Position numbers and translations under genes: made by a program. Of a stretch of DNA of 64,000 nt, positions 26,624 to 37,720 are shown in pieces; position 1 is the first letter of the stretch; each line of letters opens with the position of its first letter. This DNA is from Marinomonas hwangdonensis (GTDB lineage Bacteria; Pseudomonadota; Gammaproteobacteria; Pseudomonadales; Marinomonadaceae): assembly GCF_003721245.1 (NCBI RefSeq), contig NZ_RIZG01000006.1, forward strand, positions 160,959-224,958, given 5' to 3'. Below the pieces are notes generated by a model. It saw only the letters and a program-made list of their open reading frames with translations. It did no database searches and was not told the origin of the DNA.

Positions 26624-29425
26624 ATGAGTCTTTATTCAGAATATTTACAAGAGATTGAAAACCGTAAAGGGGAAGGACTTCACCCTAAGCCCATTGATGA
26701 TGGGGAATTGGTTGCTGAAATCATTGCTCAAATCAAAGATACTGAAAACGAACACCGCAAAGACTCCCTATCCTTTTTCATCTACAACACTCTACCTGGC
26801 ACCACCAGTGCTGCGGTTGTCAAAGCGCAGTTCCTAAAAGAAATCATCCTAGGTGACGCTGTCGTAAAAGAAATCTCTGCAGAGTTCGCCCTAGAACTAT
26901 TGTCACATATGAAAGGTGGCCCATCAGTCAAGGCATTGATCGATTTAGCCTTGTCTGACGACACTTCGGTTGCCGCCCCTGCTGCTGAGGTTCTAAAAAC
27001 GCAAGTCTTCCTGTATGAAGCCGACATGGAGCGTCTTGAGTCCGCTTACAAAGCCGGCAATGGCATTGCGAAAGACGTACTTGAAAGTTATGCCAAAGCA
27101 GAATTCTTCACCAAACTGCCTGACATTGACGAAGAAATTAAAGTCGTCACTTACATCGCAGCGGAAGGTGACATCTCCACAGATTTGCTTTCACCAGGTA
27201 ACCAAGCACACTCACGCGCAGACCGTGAACTTCACGGCAAATGCATGATATCCCCTCAAGCTCAACAAGAAATCAAGGCGTTGCAAGTCAAACACCCAGA
27301 TGCCAAAGTCATGCTCATAGCAGAAAAAGGCACTATGGGCGTTGGTTCTTCACGTATGTCTGGCGTTAACAACGTGGCACTTTGGGCCGGCAAACAAGCA
27401 AGCCCATACATTCCATTTGTAAACTTCGCACCCGTTGTTGCCGGTACAAATGGCATTTCCCCCATTTTTATGACAACAGTTGGTGTCACCGGCGGTATCG
27501 GTTTAGATCTTAAGAACTGGGTGAAAAAAGTGGATGCCAATGGCAAGCCTGTTTTGGATGCAAATGGCGATACGGTTCTTGAACAAGTTTACTCGGTTGA
27601 GACTGGCACGGTTTTGACCATTAACACCAAAGAGAAGAAACTGTACAATGGCGACAAAGAATTAGTCGATGTTTCTTCCGCTTTCACACCTCAACAAGTT
27701 GAATTTATGAAGGCCGGCAGCTCGTACGCTATTGTCTTCGGTAAAAAATTGCAGACATTTGCCGCAGAAACATTAGGCATCCAAACACCGACTGTTTTTG
27801 CTCCAGCAAAAGAAATATCAAACGATGATCAAGGCTTAACGGCTGTCGAGAAAATTTTCAATAAAAATGCTGTTGGCGTAAACTCCAAAAAAGCCCTTCA
27901 TGCTGGTTCTGACGTTCGCGTAAAAGTAAACATCGTGGGCTCACAAGACACGACTGGTCTGATGACAGCTCAAGAGTTAGAGTCTATGGCGGCTACCGTT
28001 ATTTCTCCAAGTGTTGATGGTGCTTATCAATCAGGCTGTCACACAGCGTCTGTTTGGGATTCTAAAGCGCAAGCAAATATCCCTAAACTGATGTCTTTTA
28101 TGAATAAGTTTGGTTTGATCACAGCGCGCGATCCAAAAGGCGTCTTTCCTCCAATGACAGACGTAATCCATAAAGTGTTGAATGACATTACGGTTGACGA
28201 TACGGCGATTATCATTGGGGGTGACTCTCATACACGTATGTCTAAAGGCGTTGCATTCGGCGCTGACTCGGGAACCGTTGCGTTGGCTCTAGCAACAGGG
28301 GAAGCAACCATGCCTATCCCTGAATCCGTTAAAGTGACCTTTAAAGGTGAAATGAAGAGCTACATGGACTTCCGCGACGTTGTACACGCGACGCAAGCTC
28401 AGATGCTTAAACAGTTTGGCGGCGAAAACGTCTTCCAGGGTCGCGTCATCGAAGTACACATAGGTACGCTCATGGCTGACCAAGCATTTACCTTTACTGA
28501 CTGGACAGCCGAGATGAAAGCGAAAGCTTCCATCTGTATTTCTCAAGACCAAACCTTGATTCAGTCTCTTGAACTTTCCAAAAAACGCATTCAGATCATG
28601 ATTGACAAGGGCATGGAGAATGAAGCGAAAACACTGCATGGATTGATCGACCTTGCTAATAAGCGTATTGCAGGTATCCAGTCAGGCGAACAACCTGCTC
28701 TAGTACCTGACAACAATGCGAAGTACTACGCTGACGTTGTTGTTGATCTCGACGAAATCATTGAGCCAATGATTGCCGATCCAGATGTCAACAACGATGA
28801 CGTGTCTAAGCGTTACACTCATGATGTTATTCGCCAGGTTTCTTTCTACAAAGACAAACCGGTTGATCTAGGATTTGTGGGGTCTTGCATGGTTCACAAA
28901 GGTGACATGCAAATCATCGCACAAATGCTGCGTAACCTTGAAAAACAGAATGGCAGCGTGTCATTTAAAGCACCGCTTGTTGTCGCGCCACCAACGTATA
29001 ACATCGTTGATGAGCTAAAAGCGGAAGGCGACTGGGATATTTTGAAAAAATACGCGGGCTTCGAATTTGACGATGCTAAACCAAAAGGTGAAGCACGAAC
29101 TAAATACGAAAACATCATGTACTTAGAACGCCCTGGATGTAACTTGTGTATGGGTAACCAAGAGAAAGCAGAACCAGGCGATACGGTTATTGCGACCTCT
29201 ACTCGCTTGTTCCAAGGTCGTGTAGTCGCCGATTCTAAAGAGAAGAAAGGTGAATCACTACTAGGCTCTACCCCGGTTGTTGTACTTTCTACTATATTGG
29301 GACGCTTCCCAACATTAGAGGAATACAAGGCCGCAGTAGATGGCATTACGCTTACGGATTTCGCTCCACCACTAGATGCCATGACAATGGCACCTGTTGA
29401 GTTTATTCCTGTAAACAACGTCTAA
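26624..29425 (+). CDS. acnB: Aconitate hydratase B (also 2-methylisocitrate dehydratase)
   Basis: 933 residues, longer than E. coli AcnB (865). AcnB isomerises citrate to isocitrate in the TCA cycle and, as apo-protein, can bind mRNA. The N-terminal ~160 residues are the helical HEAT-like domain special to AcnB, followed by the swivelling domain with KGTMGVGSSRMSGVNN. Iron-sulfur cysteines are in SGCHTAS, about residue 473, and GCNLCMG near residue 845. GGDSHTRMSKGVAFGADSG is the catalytic-loop signature. Monocistronic with a strong terminator. Confidence 0.96.
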   Translation: MSLYSEYLQEIENRKGEGLHPKPIDDGELVAEIIAQIKDTENEHRKDSLSFFIYNTLPGTTSAAVVKAQFLKEIILGDAVVKEISAEFALELLSHMKGGPSVKALIDLALSDDTSVAAPAAEVLKTQVFLYEADMERLESAYKAGNGIAKDVLESYAKAEFFTKLPDIDEEIKVVTYIAAEGDISTDLLSPGNQAHSRADRELHGKCMISPQAQQEIKALQVKHPDAKVMLIAEKGTMGVGSSRMSGVNNVALWAGKQASPYIPFVNFAPVVAGTNGISPIFMTTVGVTGGIGLDLKNWVKKVDANGKPVLDANGDTVLEQVYSVETGTVLTINTKEKKLYNGDKELVDVSSAFTPQQVEFMKAGSSYAIVFGKKLQTFAAETLGIQTPTVFAPAKEISNDDQGLTAVEKIFNKNAVGVNSKKALHAGSDVRVKVNIVGSQDTTGLMTAQELESMAATVISPSVDGAYQSGCHTASVWDSKAQANIPKLMSFMNKFGLITARDPKGVFPPMTDVIHKVLNDITVDDTAIIIGGDSHTRMSKGVAFGADSGTVALALATGEATMPIPESVKVTFKGEMKSYMDFRDVVHATQAQMLKQFGGENVFQGRVIEVHIGTLMADQAFTFTDWTAEMKAKASICISQDQTLIQSLELSKKRIQIMIDKGMENEAKTLHGLIDLANKRIAGIQSGEQPALVPDNNAKYYADVVVDLDEIIEPMIADPDVNNDDVSKRYTHDVIRQVSFYKDKPVDLGFVGSCMVHKGDMQIIAQMLRNLEKQNGSVSFKAPLVVAPPTYNIVDELKAEGDWDILKKYAGFEFDDAKPKGEARTKYENIMYLERPGCNLCMGNQEKAEPGDTVIATSTRLFQGRVVADSKEKKGESLLGSTPVVVLSTILGRFPTLEEYKAAVDGITLTDFAPPLDAMTMAPVEFIPVNNV

Positions 29426-29457
29426 ACTCTACGTAGTTTCTGCAGTTAATTGAAATT

Positions 29458-29508
29458 AAATGCTGATGCTGGCTTGCAATTTTCGCAATCTAGCATCAGC
29501 ATTTTTTT
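29458..29508 (+). terminator. Rho-independent terminator of acnB
   Basis: TGCTGATGCT (29461-29470) and AGCATCAGCA (29492-29501) form a perfect 10 bp stem, extended by A-T pairs and followed by T7 (29502-29508). Confidence 0.92.
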
Positions 29509-29586
29509 GGTTTATGAATAACCTTATACATAGCAATATCTATGAAAAACAGAATCTGATCATGTCGAAAGCAATCAGTAGAAACA

Positions 29587-29613
29587 AAAAAGCCCCGCAA
29601 TGCGAGGCTTTCT
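29587..29613 (-). terminator. Rho-independent terminator of hpf
   Basis: On the minus strand AAGCCTCGC and GCGGGGCTT form a stem around ATT, followed by a T6 run. It lies 16 bp beyond the stop of the hibernation-factor gene. Confidence 0.88.
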
Positions 29614-29628
29614 AAAACTGAATGTATG

Positions 29629-30027
29629 TTAAATAACTTCGCGCTCTACCAGTTCATCAAATTCAGCTTGCAGCTGCTTTTCAACAGGACTTTCTACATC
29701 TTGAGCATTAATGTGGTGTTGTCGCCCCGCCGTCTTAGGGTTGGGTTTGTGTTTGATAAGTTGTTTTTCTAACTTACCTACAAGTAAATCAAGAGCAGGC
29801 TTTAGCTGCTTTTCTGTCTTAACGTTAGCAAACAAATCATGACCAGGAATGTGCACACTGGCTTCAACAATTAATTCATGAATTCCATGCTTCTCTGTAT
29901 TTAGAATCACTTTAATGCTCGTAATCTGATTGTTGACACGAGCTAAATGATCCATTTTTTCTTTGACTAATTCTTGTACTTCTTCACCAGATTGGACGTG
30001 ATGACCACTTATATTCAATGTATACAT
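29629..30027 (-). CDS. hpf: Ribosome hibernation-promoting factor (HPF/YfiA family)
   Basis: 132 residues. The first ~100 form the beta-alpha-beta-beta-beta-alpha S30AE domain (MYTLNISGHHVQSGEEVQEL, ELIVEASVHIPGHDLFANV, KPALDLLVGKLEKQLIKHK). It is longer than E. coli HPF (95) or YfiA (113) because of a 30-residue acidic tail, but lacks the extra domain of long HPF. These proteins bind the 30S decoding centre in stationary phase. In many relatives hpf follows rpoN; here it stands alone with its own leader and terminator, so it may be a second paralogue. Confidence 0.9.
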   Translation of the reverse strand: MYTLNISGHHVQSGEEVQELVKEKMDHLARVNNQITSIKVILNTEKHGIHELIVEASVHIPGHDLFANVKTEKQLKPALDLLVGKLEKQLIKHKPNPKTAGRQHHINAQDVESPVEKQLQAEFDELVEREVI

Positions 30028-30339
30028 AGAAAATTTCCTTCTGTTGTAATCAGGTGTTGTATTGCTTTTCGTTTGTCTCCTTTACCGCCTTACTAATAAT
30101 TTATGGACTATCAGACTCAATTTCAATGCCTGACAATGTAAATAGTTACGAAATATTTTGTTTATAAAATGCCTAAAAAAATAAGGCTTCATTCATTAAA
30201 AACAATATACATATCAATATCATAACAAATTAAATCTAGCAAACTATTCAATGATTTAATTTAAATTAATGTGTCTTTTAACAGACAAAAACGTGTTATT
30301 TCACCTTATTAATGCACTGATACGCTTTTTAGGACTCAG
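30028..30339. other. 312 bp AT-rich gap between hpf and the DUF1275 gene
   Basis: No gene or clear terminator seen. The stretch 30140-30300 is very AT-rich (AAATTAAATCTAGC, TTTAATTTAAATTAATG). A weak minus-strand promoter for hpf could be TTGAAA, 17 bases, TAAATT (around 30101-30129). AAGGA before the hpf ATG is its RBS. Confidence 0.3.
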
Positions 30340-30993
30340 CTAATTTTGACTATACCACCGATAAACAATCGCCAAAACAAAACAAATACCCGCTGGCGCA
30401 CCTAAGGCGAAGAAACCTACCTTAACAAATAATATCGAACCTAAAAAACCACCTAAAATGAAACCTAATACAATGATAGTAAACAATAAGGCTTTACGCT
30501 TGTCTAATGCTTTTCCACGTAAGAATTCCCCCATCATTATACCCAAATCCGTAAAAATACCGGTCAAATGGGTTGTCCTTATCACAGCACCACTGTAGGT
30601 GGTAGCAAGGGCATTTTGCAAGCCACAGGCGGCTGAGGCAAAGTAATGGCCCGAGGTATGACCGTTCAGCAACATCACCATGGCGAACGCCAGGAGTATC
30701 GCTTCAAGCAGTAACAACACATCGTAAAACCTACCCAATTTTAAAGAAGTGCCCGTCAGCATAATGCCTGATATAGCCGAACCTAAAACAAAACTTAGTA
30801 GAATTCCCAATAAATGCAACAACTCGCTTGAGGAAGGATTTAGTAAGATACTGCCGATTAATGTCGCGGTCCCTGACAAATGGGACACCGCTTGATGATG
30901 AAAGCCAAGTAATGCAACGGCATTAACGCTACCTGCGACCAGGGCCAGTAAAAACGCGCCATACTCAACCCATTTAGGCAATCGAGACAACAC
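30340..30993 (-). CDS. DUF1275 (YoaK-like) membrane protein
   Basis: About 217 residues with six hydrophobic segments, starting SRLPKWVEYGAFLLALVAGS and containing the family stretches SHLSGTA, SAACGLQNALAT, and RTTHLTGIFTDLG, which mark YoaK/DUF1275 proteins. The start is set by GGAGG at 30999-31003, which lies inside the longest possible frame: GTG at 30993 or TTG at 30990 are then both plausible, GTG chosen. The function of the family is not settled; some are linked to acid or stress response. Confidence 0.85.
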   Translation of the reverse strand: MLSRLPKWVEYGAFLLALVAGSVNAVALLGFHHQAVSHLSGTATLIGSILLNPSSSELLHLLGILLSFVLGSAISGIMLTGTSLKLGRFYDVLLLLEAILLAFAMVMLLNGHTSGHYFASAACGLQNALATTYSGAVIRTTHLTGIFTDLGIMMGEFLRGKALDKRKALLFTIIVLGFILGGFLGSILFVKVGFFALGAPAGICFVLAIVYRWYSQN

Positions 30994-31091
30994 AGCGCCT
31001 CCCAAAATGTTTTGCTAAAAATTATTTGATGCCGCTAAACGGCGACACATTTCAAACGTCATAACAACACGCCATGAACCACCTAGCAAGC

Positions 31092-31130
31092 AAAAAAAAG
31101 CGCCAGTCAAAACGACCGACGCTTTTTATT
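31092..31130. terminator. Terminator of asd (strong, minus strand)
   Basis: On the minus strand AAAAAGCGTCGGTC and GACTGGCGCTTTTT pair along their length with two G-U pairs, ending in T8. Also able to act on the plus strand. It lies 21 bp beyond the asd stop. Confidence 0.9.
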
Positions 31131-31150
31131 AGTAAGCCCACTCAATAAAA

Positions 31151-32269
31151 CTAGTCATTGAGTAAAATTCGTAGCATACGACGCAATGGCTCTGCCGCAC
31201 CCCATAGCAACTGATCACCAACAGAGAAAGCACTGATATATTCAGGACCCATGTTCAACTTACGTATACGGCCAACAGGAATGCCAAGCGTTCCAGTGGC
31301 CACAGTTGGCGTTAGACGCTGCATTGTTGCTTCTTTATCATTTGGTACAACATCAACCCACTGGTTGTGCTCAGCAAGCAAACCTTCAATATCCGCAACA
31401 GGAATGTCTTTGTTAAGCTTGATAGTGTACGCCTGACTATGACAACGCATCGCCCCGATACGAACGCACAAACCATCAACGGGAATTGGCTTACCGTCAA
31501 TGCCTAGGATTTTGTTTGCTTCAGCTTGCGCTTTCCACTCTTCACGGCTTTGACCATTATCAAGCTGACTGTCGATGTAAGGGATCAAAGAACCGGCTAA
31601 TGGCACACCAAACTGATCAGTCGGCAATTTACCAGAACGCATTGTTTCAGCAACTTTACGATCAATCTCCAGAATCGCACTAGCTGGATCTGCAAGCTCA
31701 CTAGCAACAGAGCCCTGCAACATGCCCATTTGATTGATCAATTCACGCATATGGCGTGCACCACCACCAGAAGCCGCTTGATAAGTCATAGAGGTCATCC
31801 ATTCAATATGACCTTTCTCAAACAACCCACCCAGCGCCAGTAGCATCAGACTAACAGTGCAGTTACCGCCTACAAAGGTTTTTACGCCATCAGTCAAACC
31901 TTGCTTGATAACATTTAAGTTAACAGGATCAAGCACGATAATGGCGTCTTTTTCCATTCGCAACGAAGACGCTGCATCAATCCAGTAACCTTTCCAACCA
32001 GCATTACGCAACTGTGGATAAATAGCCTTGGTGTAATCCCCGCCTTGACAGGTAATAATAATATCCATCTTTTTCAATGATTCGATGTCACTTGCATCTT
32101 GAAGTAATGGAATATCTTTACCAATTTCTGGACCTTTCTGCCCCGTTTGAGATGTAGTAAAAAAAACTGGATCAATATGATCAAAGTCTTTTTCTTCCAT
32201 CATGCGTTGCATCAACACAGAACCGACCATTCCGCGCCATCCGACTAAACCTACAGTGTGTTTTGACAT
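31151..32269 (-). CDS. asd: Aspartate-semialdehyde dehydrogenase
   Basis: 372 residues from the ATG at 32269; an in-frame GTG 30 bases upstream was rejected because AAAGGT fits the ATG and [17 protein letters not shown] is the usual family N-terminus. GWRGMVGS (10-17) is the NADP loop and Cys137 in [10 protein letters not shown] the catalytic thiol, almost the E. coli position (135). The product feeds Lys, Thr, Met and diaminopimelate synthesis. It follows leuB on the same strand, with a hairpin between. Confidence 0.96.
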   Translation of the reverse strand: MSKHTVGLVGWRGMVGSVLMQRMMEEKDFDHIDPVFFTTSQTGQKGPEIGKDIPLLQDASDIESLKKMDIIITCQGGDYTKAIYPQLRNAGWKGYWIDAASSLRMEKDAIIVLDPVNLNVIKQGLTDGVKTFVGGNCTVSLMLLALGGLFEKGHIEWMTSMTYQAASGGGARHMRELINQMGMLQGSVASELADPASAILEIDRKVAETMRSGKLPTDQFGVPLAGSLIPYIDSQLDNGQSREEWKAQAEANKILGIDGKPIPVDGLCVRIGAMRCHSQAYTIKLNKDIPVADIEGLLAEHNQWVDVVPNDKEATMQRLTPTVATGTLGIPVGRIRKLNMGPEYISAFSVGDQLLWGAAEPLRRMLRILLND

Positions 32270-32328
32270 GGTTAACGTTACCTTTTTTTGTGGGGCCACT
32301 CATACCAAGAGCAGTATCCCTAATGAAT

Positions 32329-32353
32329 GCCCAATATCGTTATGATATTAGGC
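32329..32353. repeat. Inverted repeat over the leuB stop codon
   Basis: GCCCAATATC and GATATTAGGC pair with one mismatch around GTTAT; the leuB stop lies in the stem. The minus strand lacks a T run after it, so it may be a weak terminator, an attenuator before asd, or an mRNA 3' stabiliser. Confidence 0.4.
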
Positions 32354-33427
32354 TTTTAATGCTGCTAGAACGGCATCACCCATGGCTTGCGTACTAACAG
32401 TTTCGCATCCTTCTGATGCAATATCTGCGGTTCTTAAACCTAGATCTAGAACCTTACTTACTGCCGCTTCAATAGCATCCGCCGCATCTTTTGCGTCTAA
32501 AGAATAACGCAACATCATAGCAACTGACAAAATTGTCGCCAATGGGTTAGCGATTCCTTTTCCTGCAATGTCTGGCGCAGAGCCGTGGCATGGTTCATAC
32601 ATACCGCGACCTTCAGCATTTAGAGAAGCAGAAGGTAGCATACCAATAGAACCTGTCAACATAGCCGCAGCATCAGAAAGGATATCACCAAACATATTGC
32701 CAGTAACCATGACATCAAACTGTTTTGGTGCACGAACAAGCTGCATTGCAGCATTATCTACTAGCATATGAGTTAATTCGACGTCAGGATACTCTTTCGC
32801 TACTTCTTCCATGACTTCTTTCCAAAGAACTGTCACTTCTAGTACGTTGGACTTGTCAATTGAGCAGACACGCTTACCACGTTGACGAGCGGCTTCAAAA
32901 GCAGAACGACCGATCCGACGAATTTCTGACTCATTGTAAACATAGGTGTTAAAGCCTTCGCGTTCGCCATTTTCTAATATACGAATACCGCGAGGCTGAC
33001 CGAAATAAATACCACCAGTTAATTCACGAACAATCAGAATATCTAAGCCAGCAACAATTTCTGGTTTCAAGCTAGACGCATCCGCTAGCTGCGGATACAA
33101 AATTGCAGGACGAAGATTCGAAAACAGCTCAAGATTAGAACGTAAGCCAAGTAAGCCTTTTTCAGGGCGAACAGACATGTCCAACTTATCCCACTTAGGA
33201 CCACCCACAGCCCCAAGTAAAATAGCGTCAGCCGCTTTCGCTTTTGCTAATGTCGCTTCAGGTAATGGAGAACCCGTCTCATCATAAGCAGAACCACCAA
33301 CCAAGGCGCTTTCATGTTGAATATTCAATGAAAACTGCTCATTTACTGCATCCAACACTCGAACCGCTTGCGCTACGATTTCTGGACCAATACCGTCACC
33401 CGGCAATACCAATACATTTTTAGTCAT
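32348..33427 (-). CDS. leuB: 3-isopropylmalate dehydrogenase
   Basis: 359 residues, leucine synthesis step three: oxidative decarboxylation of 3-isopropylmalate. Starts [18 protein letters not shown]. Substrate-binding motif [21 protein letters not shown] and the metal site [25 protein letters not shown] are intact, as is the NAD region [15 protein letters not shown]. Last gene of leuC-leuD-leuB, 29 bp after leuD. Confidence 0.97.
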   Translation of the reverse strand: MTKNVLVLPGDGIGPEIVAQAVRVLDAVNEQFSLNIQHESALVGGSAYDETGSPLPEATLAKAKAADAILLGAVGGPKWDKLDMSVRPEKGLLGLRSNLELFSNLRPAILYPQLADASSLKPEIVAGLDILIVRELTGGIYFGQPRGIRILENGEREGFNTYVYNESEIRRIGRSAFEAARQRGKRVCSIDKSNVLEVTVLWKEVMEEVAKEYPDVELTHMLVDNAAMQLVRAPKQFDVMVTGNMFGDILSDAAAMLTGSIGMLPSASLNAEGRGMYEPCHGSAPDIAGKGIANPLATILSVAMMLRYSLDAKDAADAIEAAVSKVLDLGLRTADIASEGCETVSTQAMGDAVLAALKA

Positions 33428-33456
33428 TTTAAACCCTTAAAAGCTAAGTCTTTCGT

Positions 33457-34107
33457 TTACTGACCGCGAGGCAAGAAAAGCCAAGGCGCATCATTCATTC
33501 GTTTTTCTTCGTAACGACGGATTGCAGAATCTTGCTGCAGCGTTAAACCAATATCATCCAAGCCGTTCAACAAACAGTGCTTGCGGAAATTATCCACGTT
33601 AAATTCGAAAGTTGCACCGGAAGGCGATGTCACAGTTTGGTTTTCAAGGTCGACAATCACTTGAGCGCCTTCACGCAATGCCACTTCAGCAAACAGTTGA
33701 TCCACTTCTTCAGCTTGTAAAACGATCGGTAACAAACCATTTTTGAAACAGTTATTATAAAAAATATCCGCAAAACTTGGGGCAATAATAGAACGAAAGC
33801 CGTAATCATCTAATGCCCAAGGCGCGTGTTCACGACTAGAGCCACAACCAAAGTTTTGACGAGCCAATAAAACGCTCGCACCTTTGTAGCGATCTTGATT
33901 GAGCACAAAATCTTTGCGTATTGGACGACCATCACATTCTTGATCCGGCTGACCTTCGTCTTCGTAACGAAGCTCATCAAATAAGTTTTTACCAAAGCCA
34001 GTACGCTTGATGGATTTCAAGAACTGCTTTGGAATAATCATATCAGTATCAACGTTTGCCAAATCCAAAGGAGCGGCTAAACCAGTGTGTTTAGTAAAGG
34101 GACGCAT
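33457..34107 (-). CDS. leuD: 3-isopropylmalate dehydratase, small subunit
   Basis: 216 residues. LeuD is the swivel domain paired with LeuC. It starts [22 protein letters not shown] and contains the family motif [20 protein letters not shown] and [17 protein letters not shown]. It follows leuC after 11 bp. Confidence 0.97.
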   Translation of the reverse strand: MRPFTKHTGLAAPLDLANVDTDMIIPKQFLKSIKRTGFGKNLFDELRYEDEGQPDQECDGRPIRKDFVLNQDRYKGASVLLARQNFGCGSSREHAPWALDDYGFRSIIAPSFADIFYNNCFKNGLLPIVLQAEEVDQLFAEVALREGAQVIVDLENQTVTSPSGATFEFNVDNFRKHCLLNGLDDIGLTLQQDSAIRRYEEKRMNDAPWLFLPRGQ

Positions 34108-34118
34108 GCTCTTCTCTC

Positions 34119-35546
34119 CTAGTGTTTCACAAACTCATTAACATCAACAAAGTGACCAGCAATTGCTGCGGCCGCAGCCATCGCAGGGCTAACCAAATGC
34201 GTACGACCACCAAAGCCTTGACGACCTTCAAAGTTACGATTCGAAGTCGACGCACAATGTTCGCCAGCACCTAACTTGTCAGCATTCATTGCCAAACACA
34301 TAGAACAACCTGGTTCGCGCCACTCTAAGCCAGCAGCTTCAAAGATTTCATGCAAACCTTCTTTTTCAGCTTGTGCTTTAACCAAGCCAGAGCCCGGAAC
34401 AACTATGGCTTGCTTAAGAGTTGAAGCCACTTTACGACCTTTAACGACTTGCGCCGCGATGCGTAAATCTTCAATGCGAGAATTGGTACAAGAGCCAATA
34501 AAAACGCGGTCAAGAGTGACATCAGCCAGCATGGTTTTGCCTTCTAAGCCCATGTATTTCCAAGCACGCGCATAACCTTCTTTTTTCACCGGATCTTTCT
34601 GATCTTCAGGGCGAGGAATTGGCTCATCAATGGCGATAACCATTTCAGGTGACGTCCCCCATGTAACCTGCGGCTTGATATCTTCCGCCTTTAAAACTAC
34701 CACTTCATCAAATTGGGCATCTTTATCTGAAACAAGGTCTTTCCAAGCTTCAACAGCCATATCCCAATGCTCGCCTTTTGGCGCATAAGGACGACCTTTT
34801 ACATATTCAATAGTAGTATCATCTACTGCGATCAAACCAACACGAGCACCCGCTTCGATTGCCATGTTACAGACGGTCATACGACCTTCCATCGACAATG
34901 ATTGAATCCCCGTTCCGCCAAACTCAATAGCGTAACCAGTACCACCAGCGGTACCAATTGCGCCAATAATGGCCAAAACAACGTCTTTGGCAGACACCCA
35001 AGGAGACAATTTGCCATCCACTCGGACTAACATATTGCGGCTTTTCTTTTGTACAAGACATTGAGTCGCTAATACATGCTCAACTTCTGACGTACCAATA
35101 CCATGGGCCAAGGCACCAAAGGCTCCATGAGTAGAAGTATGAGAATCACCGCACACCACTGTCATACCAGGAAGCGTCGCACCTTGTTCTGGCCCAACAA
35201 CGTGCACGATGCCTTGACGGATGTCTTTCATGTTGAATTCAGTAATACCAAATTCATTGCAATTATCGTCCAAGGTAATGACTTGGATTTTCGAAACAGG
35301 ATCTTCAATCCCATCCACACCAGAAATACGCTCTTTCTTAGTAGTCGGTACGTTATGGTCCGGTGTGGCTAAGCTCGACGACACACGCCAAGGCTTGCGC
35401 CCAGCCAAGCGAAGACCTTCAAATGCTTGTGGTGATGTCACTTCGTGAAGCAATTGCAAATCGATATAAATCAACGCACTGCCGTCATCTCGTTGCTGAA
35501 CAAGGTGGCTATCCCACAACTTGTCATAAAGGGTTTTACCTGACAT
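34119..35546 (-). CDS. leuC: 3-isopropylmalate dehydratase, large subunit
   Basis: 475 residues, aconitase family. 4Fe-4S cysteines: [14 protein letters not shown] (about 345) and [11 protein letters not shown] (about 405-408). [21 protein letters not shown] is the active-site loop. RBS GGAGAG is 5 bases before the ATG. First gene of leuCDB; the divergent LysR gene is 93 bp away, a likely regulator. Confidence 0.97.
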   Translation of the reverse strand: MSGKTLYDKLWDSHLVQQRDDGSALIYIDLQLLHEVTSPQAFEGLRLAGRKPWRVSSSLATPDHNVPTTKKERISGVDGIEDPVSKIQVITLDDNCNEFGITEFNMKDIRQGIVHVVGPEQGATLPGMTVVCGDSHTSTHGAFGALAHGIGTSEVEHVLATQCLVQKKSRNMLVRVDGKLSPWVSAKDVVLAIIGAIGTAGGTGYAIEFGGTGIQSLSMEGRMTVCNMAIEAGARVGLIAVDDTTIEYVKGRPYAPKGEHWDMAVEAWKDLVSDKDAQFDEVVVLKAEDIKPQVTWGTSPEMVIAIDEPIPRPEDQKDPVKKEGYARAWKYMGLEGKTMLADVTLDRVFIGSCTNSRIEDLRIAAQVVKGRKVASTLKQAIVVPGSGLVKAQAEKEGLHEIFEAAGLEWREPGCSMCLAMNADKLGAGEHCASTSNRNFEGRQGFGGRTHLVSPAMAAAAAIAGHFVDVNEFVKH

Positions 35547-35639
35547 AAGTTCTCTCCTCAGAAATCTATTGCGCTATCCTAAAACTTTGGCTTAAATTAC
35601 TCAAATTCATATTTTTCATATTTTGGATAATTTTCTGGA

Positions 35640-36521
35640 ATGATAGACATTGCCGAGTTACTCACCTTCATCAAAGTCGCTGAAACGGGGTCTTTTTCTG
35701 AGACAGGCGGACAGCTCTTCATTACCCAACCGGCGGTAAGTAAACGGATTGCCGCGCTTGAAAACAACTTAGGCGTGCGGCTTTTTGACCGTATTGGCCG
35801 TCAGGTACAATTAACGGAAGCAGGCATTCGCCTTTTACCGAAAGCCAAAAAAATGGCGGAAGATTTACAAGACATCAAACGCAGTATGTCCCTGCAAATG
35901 CAAGATGTTAGCGGGGAATTACGTCTATCCACCAGCCATCATGTTGGCTTACATCGGCTGCCTAAGTCTTTGAAACAATTTCAGGAAGATTTCCCCAGCG
36001 CACACTTAGAAATCGAGTTTGCTCAATCTGAAGAAGCGTACCAAGATGTACTCAAAGGAAGAGCGGAGTTGGGCGTCATTACTTTGTCGAACAAAGAAAA
36101 CCCTCTCATTGAATCATTGCCAATCTGGTCAGACCCACTCACCTGCGTAGTCAGTAAAGATCACCCACTTGCACACCATCAAAATGTCAGCTTAATTGAG
36201 TTGGCGGAACACGCCTGCGTGCTACCCAATAAAAACACGTTCACTAGACAAATTGCTGAACAAGCTTTCGGCAAACAAGACTTAAAACCTCAGGTAAGAA
36301 TGAACACCAATAACTTAGAAACACTGGCCATGTTGGTGAACATAGGTTGGGGATGGTCTTTGTTGCCGTCTACATTAGTAGATGACAAATTTGTAGTGCT
36401 TAACCTACCCGATTTAAACGTGGAAAGAAAACTCGGCGTTATTCATCATAAACAAAGAACCCTAAGCCGAGCTGCATTGGCGTTTATTGCGCTGTTAAAA
36501 AGTGACAGCTGCCTTATATAA
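35640..36521 (+). CDS. LysR-type regulator divergent from leuCDB
   Basis: 293 residues. The helix-turn-helix is at about 18-37 (SFSETGGQLFITQPAVSKRI), the effector domain from about 90 onward. LysR proteins usually bind the divergent gap and activate the neighbouring operon with a pathway intermediate as signal; leuCDB and possibly 2-isopropylmalate are the natural candidates, as in other bacteria. The 93 bp gap contains the repeat TTCATATTTTTCATATTTT. The ATG has only a weak TGGA in front of it. Confidence 0.88.
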   Translation: MIDIAELLTFIKVAETGSFSETGGQLFITQPAVSKRIAALENNLGVRLFDRIGRQVQLTEAGIRLLPKAKKMAEDLQDIKRSMSLQMQDVSGELRLSTSHHVGLHRLPKSLKQFQEDFPSAHLEIEFAQSEEAYQDVLKGRAELGVITLSNKENPLIESLPIWSDPLTCVVSKDHPLAHHQNVSLIELAEHACVLPNKNTFTRQIAEQAFGKQDLKPQVRMNTNNLETLAMLVNIGWGWSLLPSTLVDDKFVVLNLPDLNVERKLGVIHHKQRTLSRAALAFIALLKSDSCLI

Positions 36522-36565
36522 TGTCAGATCAGCGACAATAAGCCTCGTAAATAACTCAAGACATC

Positions 36566-37720
36566 TTAACGACGCTGACTAACCAGTAAAATGATCAACG
36601 CCAACGCACTCACACAAGACGCCGCGGTAAAAGCCCATGCGCCTCCCGCCCATTCCCATAAATAGCCAGTTGCAACCATGCCAAGACCGCCCCCTAAGCC
36701 AATCGCAAAAGCACTGTACATAGCCTGACCTTGACCAGCAAAACGCTCTGGAAAAAGACGACGAATTTGCTCAATAGACACCATGTGAAAAAGAGCAAAA
36801 GTAATACAATGAAGCAATTGTGTAAAAATGAGAACCCAAACAACCGACGCAAACCAGCCCACCAAAAACCAACGAATGATGCCGCACACGAAACACAATA
36901 TAAGAATGTGAACCACATCAAAGCGCTTAAGGCTATTACCAAAAAATAAAAATAAAAAGATTTCAATCACCACGCCGAGCGCCATTAAAAGCCCAATGAG
37001 CTCACCGCTGTAGCCCATCGTGGACAAGTGCACAGCAAAAAATACATTAAAAGGCGCATGGGACATAAAAGCCAAAAACGCCAGCACAAAAAACAGCAGT
37101 GACTCGGGTGTTTTGACTAATGAAAAGAAAGACGTGGTCTCTTTATGCGTGTCATTTTCATAAGCCTGCTCTTTAAGGAAAAATGACGTCACCACAGCAA
37201 GCGCTAAAAAAACACACATGGTAGGAATCACAACAGCGACGCCAAACTGCCCAATCAAGAACCCCGCGCCTGTCACTGCAAATACGTAACCAATTGAACC
37301 ACCAACCCGTAAGCGTGTATAAGGCACATCTAAGTGACGAATGCTCCTCACCGCCAAAGAATCGGTCATTGGAATCAAAGCCGAATAAAACAAAGCCATC
37401 GTGCAAGTTAATAGCCACAAAGTTTCAAATTGGTCATTCCAGTTAAACGGGATGACAGCAATAAAGCTCCCTAAAATTCCGATTTGTAATATGCGCTTAG
37501 GCAGCCCTACTTTCGCGGTGAGCCATCCCCAAAAATGCGGAATCAATATACCAGATAGAGTAAATGTCGACATAAGACGCCCTATCTCAGAAGCCGTCAA
37601 ACCAATCGATTTATAGTAAACCGAGATATACGGCATCATCACGCCAATCAAAGCACAAAAGAAAAAGTAAAAGAAAAATAAGGGCCAAGCCACAGGGCGA
37701 GCATTATCAGAAAACATCAC
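36566..37720 (-). CDS. MFS transporter (PF12832-like, HcaT/NupG-related)
   Basis: 384 residues with about 12 membrane spans and little loop. The opening (YFFFCALIGVMMPYISVYYKSIGLTASEIG) and RLRVGGSIGYVFAV at the fourth to fifth spans resemble the MFS_1-like group of HcaT-type permeases. It is divergent from the alpha-glucosidase (149 bp gap), so a sugar such as a disaccharide is a plausible substrate, but the family also moves aromatic acids and nucleosides. Substrate uncertain. Confidence 0.8.
   Translation of the reverse strand: MMFSDNARPVAWPLFFFYFFFCALIGVMMPYISVYYKSIGLTASEIGRLMSTFTLSGILIPHFWGWLTAKVGLPKRILQIGILGSFIAVIPFNWNDQFETLWLLTCTMALFYSALIPMTDSLAVRSIRHLDVPYTRLRVGGSIGYVFAVTGAGFLIGQFGVAVVIPTMCVFLALAVVTSFFLKEQAYENDTHKETTSFFSLVKTPESLLFFVLAFLAFMSHAPFNVFFAVHLSTMGYSGELIGLLMALGVVIEIFLFLFFGNSLKRFDVVHILILCFVCGIIRWFLVGWFASVVWVLIFTQLLHCITFALFHMVSIEQIRRLFPERFAGQGQAMYSAFAIGLGGGLGMVATGYLWEWAGGAWAFTAASCVSALALIILLVSQRR

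Noticed and set aside
28894..29418. 174-codon open frame antisense to acnB
   Set aside because: It lies wholly inside the well-supported acnB gene, has no RBS, and its composition follows the opposite-strand codons.
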